Shown: piece after piece, positions 7,741 through 13,851 of the stretch
Layout of the letters: each line of letters begins with the position of its first letter
Position numbering within the stretch: position 1 is the first letter of the stretch
Origin: Lachnospiraceae bacterium NK4A144
GTDB taxonomy: Bacteria; Bacillota; Clostridia; Lachnospirales; Lachnospiraceae
Direction: 5' to 3'
Assembly (NCBI GenBank): GCA_000424365.1
Contig: AUJT01000008.1
Coordinates: forward strand, 1-64,000
DNA length: 64,000 bases
Notes under the pieces: generated by a model
Databases searched by the model: none
What the model was told of the DNA's origin: nothing
What the model saw: only the letters and a program-made list of their open reading frames with translations
Position numbers and translations under genes: made by a program

Positions 7741-7962
7741 TTAATCCAGTCCGGCAAGAACCTCATCTGCAACTTCTTCATCATCCCAGTCTGGATGCTC
7801 GGATATAATCTTACGCAAAAGTTGTAGTACTTCCGGAGATATTTTCAAAATTTTCACCAATGAATCATCTGCTAAAACACCGTTATTTCCCCGTATTTGA
7901 CTTACTACCTTTCTATATTCGCCCAATTCCCATTCATCTGCGGAAAATACATTTAAATTCAT
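7741..7962 (-). CDS. Small acidic hypothetical protein (73 aa)
   Basis: Starts MNLNVFSADEWELGEYRKVV and ends HPDWDDEEVADEVLAGLD. It is acidic and helical with no membrane segment. GAGAGG lies 10 bases before ATG 7962. It sits 22 bases upstream of the flavin reductase frame, so it may share its transcript. I do not recognise a family. The 268-base gap up to 8230 holds a small hairpin (GCAAATC/GATTTGC near 8113-8129) and the Rpn terminator. Confidence 0.6.
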   Translation of the reverse strand: MNLNVFSADEWELGEYRKVVSQIRGNNGVLADDSLVKILKISPEVLQLLRKIISEHPDWDDEEVADEVLAGLD

Positions 7963-8182
7963 ATATTCAAGCCTCTCTATTCAAAAAGACATCGCGTCCA
8001 TCAATATGTATTATTTTTTATACACTTATGCTAACAAGTTACGCTAGACTCGATAAAACCTCGCCAAGCGAACTTGCATAGCACGCACTGCACAGCATAG
8101 CTTCAATCACGCAAATCATAGATTTGCTATTTCAGCCATAAGCTCGAAAATACCTCGCTAAGTGCTCCGCATAATTTGAAAA

Positions 8183-8224
8183 AAGCCTTCTCGCAGGAAA
8201 TATAAACATCCTAAGAAAAGGCTT
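8183..8224 (-). terminator. Terminator of Rpn copy 1
   Basis: AAGCCTTCTCGCAGGA (8183-8198) pairs with TCCTAAGAAAAGGCTT (8209-8224) with a few mismatches, followed by T-rich minus-strand sequence. Its relatives are at 2511, 6274, 9363 and 12115. Confidence 0.75.
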
Positions 8225-8230
8225 ATATGA

Positions 8231-8446
8231 TTAATATCTCTCTGGAAAATACTCGTGAAATAACTTTTTCTGAAACTCTGAATCGGTAACAGAGCGCTTT
8301 AGATCTTCTATCCTTCCATCACGAAGCAGACGTTCATTCAAGGCATTTAAGTCATTTAATCCTTCAGAATATCCAACACTATGTCCCTCTTCACGTAATC
8401 CTTCCGCATAAAGTTTTTCATCAAATGTAGTGAGCATTTCCAACAT
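8231..8446 (-). CDS. Possible internal RpnS-like small protein
   Basis: Inside the Rpn gene, ATG 8446 (MLEMLTTFDEKLYAEGLREE) follows GAGGAAAGG with a 9-base gap, a better ribosome site than the TTG start of the full gene. The product would be the 71-residue C-terminal domain in the same frame. By analogy with intragenic RpnS proteins it could bind and restrain the full-length nuclease. This is an inference; the signal also encodes SEERS and could be chance. Confidence 0.4.
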   Translation of the reverse strand: MLEMLTTFDEKLYAEGLREEGHSVGYSEGLNDLNALNERLLRDGRIEDLKRSVTDSEFQKKLFHEYFPERY

Positions 8447-9133
8447 AACTGCCGACCTTTCCTCGGATAAAACATCCTTTATGATACCCTCGTTTATGCA
8501 GTCCCTTGCGGCCTTGTCTACTGCCATTTCTATCGACATCATTCGTTCGTTTTTTCTCACTCTGTCGACAAAAATACTGTAACCCCTCAAGGGTGCACAG
8601 GTATCCAAAAGTTTTTTGTTCTTTCCGAAATTGATGTTGTAAACAGTCGCGGTAAATTCGTATTCACCGTCTTTTACAGGTTGTATAAACGCATCTGAAA
8701 GCTTCATCTTGTCGACTTCCGGATAATCCTCTGTTCCATTGTAAAATACAATATATTGAGGTGTCGGGATCTTTATCAGCTTTCTATTATACAACCGCTT
8801 ATTTTCAGTCTTCAGGATCTTGCTGTAGAGTTCTCCAAAATACATAAATCCCCGAACCGGCATATTGTAATTAATAGAACTCTGATGCTCATATAATGCG
8901 ATGCAATCACTGACAAGATATGCCACGTCATTTTTCATCTTGATATATACCGCATCTTCCAGTGTCACTATCTCAAGATCGGACAGATTATCATAATCTG
9001 TCCCATTCAGCGCATTGTACAATTCCAATGCATAATGCTTGTACTTCTCTCTGCCAAAAATAATGCAGAACAGCCTGTCCTTGTACTTTGGATTGATCCT
9101 GTACCAGATCTTACGTAAAAACTTAAATCTCAA
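8231..9133 (-). CDS. Rpn family nuclease, copy 1
   Basis: A 300-residue PD-(D/E)XK nuclease of the Rpn (recombination-promoting nuclease, YhgA-like transposase) family. The active-site pattern is visible as Asp60 (LEDAVY) and Glu82-x-Gln84 (YEHQ), followed by PVRGFMY. The C-terminal third is a separate helical domain with one degenerate GHSVGYSEG unit. The start is TTG 9133; AAAGGA lies 10 bases upstream but inside a perfect inverted repeat (9141-9149 with 9168-9176), so translation may be limited. Family members cleave DNA and act in phage defence; known E. coli members are toxic and restrained by a small protein made from inside the same gene. An internal ATG at 8446 has the signals for this. 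Confidence 0.9.
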   Translation of the reverse strand: MRFKFLRKIWYRINPKYKDRLFCIIFGREKYKHYALELYNALNGTDYDNLSDLEIVTLEDAVYIKMKNDVAYLVSDCIALYEHQSSINYNMPVRGFMYFGELYSKILKTENKRLYNRKLIKIPTPQYIVFYNGTEDYPEVDKMKLSDAFIQPVKDGEYEFTATVYNINFGKNKKLLDTCAPLRGYSIFVDRVRKNERMMSIEMAVDKAARDCINEGIIKDVLSEERSAVMLEMLTTFDEKLYAEGLREEGHSVGYSEGLNDLNALNERLLRDGRIEDLKRSVTDSEFQKKLFHEYFPERY

Positions 9134-9140
9134 AAAACTT

Positions 9141-9176
9141 ATTCCTTTCTCTATCTCGCAGGATAACGAAAGGAAT
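9141..9176 (-). promoter_or_regulatory. Leader hairpin hiding the Rpn ribosome site
   Basis: On the minus strand ATTCCTTTC and GAAAGGAAT are perfect complements separated by 18 bases. The right arm holds the AAAGGA ribosome site of Rpn copy 1. The same structure is kept in copy 2 (13132-13167). Confidence 0.6.
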
Positions 9177-9304
9177 ATTGTTCTTATCTATCCCTCTGAA
9201 ATCCTGCTCTGTTTTAAATATTGGGTATTGTGAGCATAGATTTCAAAAAGATGTGTTTGTAGACACGCCAAAAAGCGTGATAGAAAAATATGCTTGTTAA
9301 TATG

Positions 9305-9333
9305 ATAGTAGCATAGCTGTTTTTTGAATACAA
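9305..9333 (-). promoter_or_regulatory. Promoter of Rpn copy 1
   Basis: Minus strand TTGTAT (9328-9333), 17-base spacer, TACTAT (9305-9310). The transcript would have a leader of about 165 bases with a CACGC/GCGTG hairpin and the ribosome-site hairpin. Confidence 0.6.
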
Positions 9334-9362
9334 GCTTTTGTAAACGGTATAATAATTTGAAA

Positions 9363-9403
9363 AAGCCTTCTCTTAGGAATTATAGGTATCCTAAGAAAAG
9401 GCT
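9363..9403 (-). terminator. Terminator after Rpn fragment
   Basis: AAGCCTTCTCTTAGGA (9363-9378) pairs with TCCTAAGAAAAGGCT (9389-9403), with a T-run on the minus strand. It would end a WYL-Rpn fragment transcript. Confidence 0.75.
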
Positions 9404-9410
9404 CCTGCGA

Positions 9411-9853
9411 TTAATATCTTTCCGGAAAATACTCGTGAAACAGTTTTTTCTGAAATTCTGTATCGGTGACGGAGCGCTTTAGATCTTCTATACTTCCATC
9501 ACGAAGCAGACATTCATTCAAAGCATTTACATCATTTAATCCAGCACTATGTCCTTCAGAAAATCCAGCACTATACCCCTCTTCTCGTAATCCTTCCGCA
9601 TAAAGTTTTTCATCAAATGTAGTGAGCATTTCCAACATAACTGCCGACCTTTCCTCGGATAAAACATCCTTTATGATACCCTCGTTTATGCAGTCCCTTG
9701 CGTCCTTGTCTACTGCCATTTCTATCGACATAATTCGTTTGTTTTTTCTCACTCTGTCGACAAAAATACTGTAACCCCTTCAAGGGTGCACAGGTATCCA
9801 AAAGTTTTTTGTTCTTTCCGAAATTTATGTTGTAAACGGTTGCGGTAAATTCA
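9411..9853 (-). pseudogene. Rpn C-terminal fragment behind the WYL gene
   Basis: Homology to the full Rpn genes starts at about 9853 (FTATVYNINFGKNKKLLD) and runs to the normal end YFPERY. One inserted base near 9780 breaks the frame, so only the C-terminal part (from about 9752) stays open. The catalytic Asp, Glu and Gln are absent. The Shine-Dalgarno-like GAGGAAAGG and ATG 9638 are preserved, leaving an intact 75-residue C-terminal domain (9411-9638) with two 8-residue repeat units. It begins 10 bases after the WYL stop and ends in the Rpn terminator, so it would be read from the WYL transcript. It is either debris or a stand-alone antitoxin. Confidence 0.75.
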
Positions 9854-9863
9854 TCTTAACTCT

Positions 9864-10856
9864 TTATTTCATACTCTTCATATATTCAGCCACATACTCT
9901 CTCAACTGATCCACAACTTCATCCGGTCCAACAAGTTTCACTTTTGAACCCATCCCAAACAGCCAGCCAAAGAAATGCCGGCTGATATTAACATCTACAT
10001 AGAACTCGCTATGATTCTCATCCACAGGGCGAAATATAATATCCTTGCCGAATCGATCCAGGAACACACCGCACATGCTGTTCTCAAATTGAATTTTCAC
10101 CTTTTTCTTTGGGCCGCCATACATACCAAAGGTTGCCTTAGATATATTTGCCATGTCGTATTCTTTGAACTCTTTCTGTCCGGTTCGCTTCTCATCAGTG
10201 ATAGAGATTCGCATCATCTTATCGACGCGATAGCTCTTCACCTTGCCGTCCCACTCATCGTAGGCAATCATATAATAATTCTCATCTACCCAGGTAAGTC
10301 CCCAAGGGCTCAGCACGAACCATTCACCATTATGACGTGCAACAAGTTTCTTGTTAATATCCCACTTATAGTATTTGAACTTGATTTTCTTGTTCTCATT
10401 GATGGCCGTATATACTTCATCTACATTGTAGAAGACACTCTCATTCATAGTCTTTACCCGGTCATCGATGAAGACCTGACGCTGTAGATTCTTTCCCTGA
10501 TATTCACTAACAAAACCCTTAATCTTTCCAATCAGATCCTTGGATTTTGTCTGTGTAATAAACTTCGAAGATTGGATTGCATCAACAAGAAGCTTCACTT
10601 CCGCCAGTTCAAACTCACGACTACCAACATGATAATATGTCTCACGACCAATCTGCTCTTTGATGATTTCGATGCCAAACTTCTCCGTCATATCCGCGAA
10701 ATCTGCATAAATACTTTTGCGTTCTGCGGTCACATCATACTTTTCTAACTCATCCATTATTTGTGGCATAGTCAGCGCATGGTCATCATCGGTCTTCTCC
10801 AACATAACTTTCATCAAATATGTGAATTTAAATTTCTGATTCGTTCCCCTAGACAT
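9864..10856 (-). CDS. WYL-domain transcriptional regulator
   Basis: A 330-residue regulator. An N-terminal winged helix-turn-helix covers about residues 10-70 (MPQIMDELEKYDVTAERKSI), then a WYL domain at about 150-235 (INENKKIKFKYYKWD, WFVLSPWGLTWVDENYYMIA, YRVDKM) and a C-terminal WCX-type extension (HFFGWLFGMGSKVKL). WYL proteins sense ligands, often nucleic-acid fragments, and commonly control phage-defence genes. AGGAGA lies 8 bases before ATG 10856. An Rpn C-terminal fragment follows in the likely same transcript, and an exonuclease gene lies upstream, so a defence role is plausible but unproven. Confidence 0.9.
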   Translation of the reverse strand: MSRGTNQKFKFTYLMKVMLEKTDDDHALTMPQIMDELEKYDVTAERKSIYADFADMTEKFGIEIIKEQIGRETYYHVGSREFELAEVKLLVDAIQSSKFITQTKSKDLIGKIKGFVSEYQGKNLQRQVFIDDRVKTMNESVFYNVDEVYTAINENKKIKFKYYKWDINKKLVARHNGEWFVLSPWGLTWVDENYYMIAYDEWDGKVKSYRVDKMMRISITDEKRTGQKEFKEYDMANISKATFGMYGGPKKKVKIQFENSMCGVFLDRFGKDIIFRPVDENHSEFYVDVNISRHFFGWLFGMGSKVKLVGPDEVVDQLREYVAEYMKSMK

Positions 10857-11134
10857 TTTTATTCTCCTAGATAATTGATGTAATTATCACTACTATCGCC
10901 AAAAATCAGCAGAAAAAAACATTTTTCTCCATTCTATCAATTGTTTAACATAAACCGCTCAACCAAATCATATCACAATCTATACATTTTAAGGGACTCA
11001 TTTTCCTTCAAGGCATGGCTCCGTGAGCCTATTTTTTCATTTGTTTCACAAAGCAGCCAGCAAAGAATGGAAACGTACCACAAAACGGCACAGAGTCCTG
11101 CGGAACATTTTCAAGAAAAAAAGAAGGACACCTG

Positions 11135-11252
11135 TCAAAATGACAGATGCCCCAACTTCAACGTTTGGTAATCCTTTATCTTCTTAGTCGTATCTAACTT
11201 CTCAAAGATATTCTTCGTAACCTTATGAATTGAGATTTCCTCGTGCCCCTCA
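11135..11252 (-). other. Coding-like remnant after the exonuclease
   Basis: In a frame shifted from the exonuclease, codons read VRNEGHEEISIHKVTKNIF, continue with KIKDYQTLKLGHLSF and stop at 11135-11137. The lysine-rich helical composition looks like a C-terminal gene fragment. No start or family is clear. The rest of the 396-base gap between the WYL and exonuclease genes (10857-11134) shows only a small CTGTCA/TGACAG hairpin at 11132-11146. Confidence 0.3.
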
Positions 11253-11918
11253 TTACGCACATGCAAATGCAGAAAAATCAATCAAACTACCAATTGTATT
11301 TCCTATTTCAGTCGGCTCCATATACTCCTTAATTTTTCTCAAAGTCTTATCGAACAGTCCTTCGTCTCTGAAAATCTGAAGAAGCTCTGCCGTGTTCCTT
11401 GCATCATCTAACGCATCATGCTCTCTACCTGAAAAGTCAACACCAGCCATATCGAGAGCCATCTTCAAAGACAACTGTCTTTCAAATCCAAGATGAGAAT
11501 CAAATTCCTGCTGAAAATCTGACCATGCATTACCAAGCAAGTCCGATTCTTGATCGGATACCTCATATCCTTTCAAAATCATTTCCTTAGAAATTTGTCC
11601 ATAATCAGACTCACTCCAGGCATAAACAGTAACTTCGTCACCTGTTCCAAGGCACCAATTTGTGAACATACGAAGCGCCCCATTGAACTTTGGAGCGTTC
11701 GCAACCATATCGTCTGTTATTCCGGTGAGTCTGGAAATCTTCCTCACGATCCTGTCGTTAAATTCCGGCTTTACATATGTACGAAAAGATGATATTTCCT
11801 GCAGATTATCATCCAACATCACAGCTCCAATCTCAATTGTTTCCATCGTACATATTCTGCGAGCCTCAGACTTCTGACGAATATTATTCATCTCTAAATC
11901 AACAACGATATGTTTCAT
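11253..11918 (-). CDS. DEDDh 3'-5' exonuclease
   Basis: A 221-residue RNase T/DnaQ-like exonuclease. The ExoI motif is VDLEMN (Asp7, Glu9), an Asp-containing ExoII region follows in YAWSESDYGQ, and ExoIII is REHDALDDARNTAEL with the His and Asp typical of the DEDDh class. It would remove nucleotides from 3' ends of DNA or RNA. GGGAGG lies before ATG 11918. It stands alone, not fused to a polymerase, near WYL and Rpn genes; whether it takes part in defence, repair or RNA turnover cannot be decided. Confidence 0.85.
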   Translation of the reverse strand: MKHIVVDLEMNNIRQKSEARRICTMETIEIGAVMLDDNLQEISSFRTYVKPEFNDRIVRKISRLTGITDDMVANAPKFNGALRMFTNWCLGTGDEVTVYAWSESDYGQISKEMILKGYEVSDQESDLLGNAWSDFQQEFDSHLGFERQLSLKMALDMAGVDFSGREHDALDDARNTAELLQIFRDEGLFDKTLRKIKEYMEPTEIGNTIGSLIDFSAFACA

Positions 11919-12036
11919 TCGGCATTCCTCCCTTTGAGTCTTATAGAAGTTGTTGATTATAGAATAAAATATAAGGTGTCCTTTAAAAATACCAGGTAAT
12001 TGGAGCGTAATGTCTATACACTTACATTTAAAACAA

Positions 12037-12059
12037 AGAATCCGACTTTGTCGGATTCT
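12037..12059 (-). terminator. Second terminator downstream of Rpn copy 2
   Basis: AGAATCCGAC and GTCGGATTCT form a perfect 10-bp stem with a 3-base loop; the minus-strand transcript continues TTTGTTTT. It lies about 55 bases beyond the Rpn terminator, giving tandem terminators. Confidence 0.7.
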
Positions 12060-12114
12060 CCGCGCAAGCGTGGGAGCCGTAGGCTCTTCCTATCCGCGCG
12101 CGTTGCCTCCCAAT

Positions 12115-12150
12115 GCCTTCTCTTAGGAAATTTAGTATCCTAAGAAAAGG
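12115..12150 (-). terminator. Terminator of Rpn copy 2
   Basis: GCCTTCTCTTAGGA pairs with TCCTAAGAAAAGG across a 9-base loop. It matches the other Rpn-type hairpins but has a weaker T-run on the minus strand (ATTGGG follows). Confidence 0.65.
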
Positions 12151-12160
12151 GCCTTTATGA

Positions 12161-12436
12161 TTAATATCTATCTGGAAAATACTCATCAAAAAGTTTTTTC
12201 TGAAACTCTGAATCGGTAACGGAGCGCTTTAGATCTTCTATCCTTCCATCACGAAGCAAACGTTCATTCAAGGCGTTTAAGTCATTTAATCCTGAACTAT
12301 GTCCTTCAGAAAATCCCACACTGTGCCCTTCTGAAAATCCAGCACTATGCCCTTCTGAAAATCCAGCACTATGTCCCTCTTCACGTAATCCTTCCGCATA
12401 TAGTTTTTCATCAAACGTAGTGAGCATTTCCAACAT
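12161..12436 (-). CDS. Possible internal RpnS-like small protein
   Basis: GAGGAAAGG, 9 bases, then ATG 12436 repeats the internal start signal of the other copies. The 91-residue product would contain all four 8-residue repeats, so repeat number changes the size of this putative antitoxin. Inference only. Confidence 0.4.
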   Translation of the reverse strand: MLEMLTTFDEKLYAEGLREEGHSAGFSEGHSAGFSEGHSVGFSEGHSSGLNDLNALNERLLRDGRIEDLKRSVTDSEFQKKLFDEYFPDRY

Positions 12437-13123
12437 AACTGCCGACCTTTCCTCGGATAAAACATCCTTTATGATACCCTCATTTATACAGTCCCTAGCC
12501 GCCTTATCCACTGCCATTTCTATCGACATCATTCGTTCGTTTTTTCTCACTCTGTCGACAAAAATACTGTAACCCCTCAAGGGTGCACAGGTATCCAAAA
12601 GTTTTTTGTTCTTTCCGAAATTGATGTTGTAAACAGTAGCGGTAAATTCGTATTCACCGTCTTTTACAGGTTGAATAAACGCATCTGAAAGCTTCATCTT
12701 GCTGACTTCCGGATAATCCTCTGTTCCATTGTAAAAAACAATATATTGAGGTGTCGGGATTTTAATCAGCTTTCTATTGTACAAACGCTTATTTTCAGTC
12801 TTCAAGATCTTGCTGTAAAGTTCTCCAAAATACATAAATCCCCGAACCGGCATGTTGTAATTAATAGAACTCTGATGCTCATATAACGCGATGCAATCAC
12901 TGACAAGATATGCCACGTCATTTTTCATCTTGATATATACCGCATCTTCCAGTGTCACTATCTCAAGATCGGACAGATTATCATAATCTGTCCCATTCAG
13001 CGCATTGTACAATTCCAATGCATAATGCTTGTACTTCTCTCTGCCAAAAATAATGCAGAACAGCCTGTCCTTGTACTTTGGATTGATCCTGTACCAGATC
13101 TTACGTAAAAACTTAAATCTCAA
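12161..13123 (-). CDS. Rpn family nuclease, copy 2
   Basis: A 320-residue Rpn nuclease differing from copy 1 by a few substitutions (EVSKMK for EVDKMK; YFPDRY for YFPERY) and by extra GHSxGFSE units in the C-terminal region (four against one). Asp60 and Glu82-x-Gln84 are kept. The start is TTG 13123 with AAAGGA in the right arm of a leader hairpin; one extra T in the spacer sets it apart from copy 1. The repeat-number difference probably arose by slippage at 24-base DNA repeats. Role as for copy 1: DNA cleavage, probably defence. An internal ATG at 12436 could give a 91-residue C-terminal protein. It lies next to an orphan YezG-type immunity gene. Confidence 0.9.
   Translation of the reverse strand: MRFKFLRKIWYRINPKYKDRLFCIIFGREKYKHYALELYNALNGTDYDNLSDLEIVTLEDAVYIKMKNDVAYLVSDCIALYEHQSSINYNMPVRGFMYFGELYSKILKTENKRLYNRKLIKIPTPQYIVFYNGTEDYPEVSKMKLSDAFIQPVKDGEYEFTATVYNINFGKNKKLLDTCAPLRGYSIFVDRVRKNERMMSIEMAVDKAARDCINEGIIKDVLSEERSAVMLEMLTTFDEKLYAEGLREEGHSAGFSEGHSAGFSEGHSVGFSEGHSSGLNDLNALNERLLRDGRIEDLKRSVTDSEFQKKLFDEYFPDRY
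12297..12379 (-). repeat. 24-bp tandem repeats in Rpn copy 2
   Basis: Three 24-base units (12297-12320, 12321-12344, 12345-12368) and a partial fourth encode GHSxGFSE repeats. Units differ by only a few bases. The equivalent sites at 8365 and 9540-9585 hold fewer units. Confidence 0.85.
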
Positions 13124-13131
13124 AAAAACTT

Positions 13132-13167
13132 ATTCCTTTCTCTATCTCGCAGGATAATGAAAGGAAT
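13132..13167 (-). promoter_or_regulatory. Leader hairpin hiding the Rpn ribosome site, copy 2
   Basis: ATTCCTTTC/GAAAGGAAT inverted repeat as in copy 1; the loop differs by one base, the stem is intact. Confidence 0.6.
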
Positions 13168-13295
13168 ATTGTTCGTATCTATCCCTTTGAAATCCTGCTC
13201 TATTTTAAATATTGGGTATTGTGAGCATAGATTTCAAAAAGATGTGTTTGTAGACACGCCAAAAAGCGTGATAGAAAAATATGCTTGTTAATATG

Positions 13296-13324
13296 ATAGT
13301 AGCATAGCTGTTTTTTGAATACAA
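13296..13324 (-). promoter_or_regulatory. Promoter of Rpn copy 2
   Basis: TTGTAT (13319-13324), 17-base spacer, TACTAT (13296-13301) on the minus strand, identical to the promoter of copy 1. Confidence 0.6.
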
Positions 13325-13359
13325 GCTTTTGTATAAGGTATAAATCCCAGTCGGTATCA

Positions 13360-13740
13360 TCAGGCATGCTTCATGCGGCTTTCCTCCCACTTTTCTTCAT
13401 AAGACAAAGAATCCGTTGATATATCTTTATAATCAAAATCAGACTTAAAGCTGCCATCCGAATTGACTTCGAGGGTCATAACCGTCCATTTCTTATCACC
13501 TAATGCTTCTCTTTCTGGGATAATAATTTTATCGATTGCCATAAATATTTTTATAGCCTTTGCATTTGACATTCCTTTTAAACTATAACAATCAATATAA
13601 TTACCCTTATCTTCCTTTACATAATATTTCATGGTATAACTACCTTCAAAATACGCAATATAAAGAATTACTTTGTCCCAACTTTTCGGCATTCCATCCA
13701 GTAATTTATCAAATATTTTCTCTAACATTTCGTTACTCAT
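13360..13740 (-). CDS. YezG-like (DUF600) immunity protein
   Basis: A 126-residue cytoplasmic protein resembling the YezG/DUF600 antitoxin family: an N-terminal helix (MSNEMLEKIFDKLLDGMPKS), the strand segment VILYIAYFEGSYTMKYYVK, and a tail ending YEEKWEESRM. YezG-type proteins neutralise LXG-type secreted nuclease toxins. No toxin gene is beside it, so it would be an orphan immunity gene protecting against neighbours' toxins. The start ATG 13740 is chosen because GGGAGG lies 7 bases upstream; a longer frame to 13788 lacks such a site. It directly follows the 1.2-kb Rpn repeat. Confidence 0.65.
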   Translation of the reverse strand: MSNEMLEKIFDKLLDGMPKSWDKVILYIAYFEGSYTMKYYVKEDKGNYIDCYSLKGMSNAKAIKIFMAIDKIIIPEREALGDKKWTVMTLEVNSDGSFKSDFDYKDISTDSLSYEEKWEESRMKHA

Positions 13741-13851
13741 CGCTATCCTCCCTTGATTTTCGTATGTACAATAACATACTAAGAGCATGGACAGCAGCTT
13801 TCACTACTACCCAAGCTCTTATACAAGTCTTGTTTTATAATTTACAGGGTG

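Larger units (their letters stand above)
8183..9352 (-). repeat. 1.2-kb direct repeat carrying Rpn, left copy
   Basis: The terminator, Rpn coding region, leader and promoter here are nearly identical to 12118-13343 in the same orientation. Protein differences are confined to a few residues and the number of 8-residue repeats. The repeats flank the WYL and exonuclease genes. Confidence 0.85.
12118..13343 (-). repeat. 1.2-kb direct repeat carrying Rpn, right copy
   Basis: Nearly identical to 8183-9352 in the same orientation, including promoter, leader and terminator. The right border falls at the shared GGTATAA, after which the flanks differ. Confidence 0.85.

Noticed and set aside
12297-12379. 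24-bp repeats as a CRISPR array
   Set aside because: The repeats have no spacers, stay in frame and encode the protein motif GHSxGFSE.
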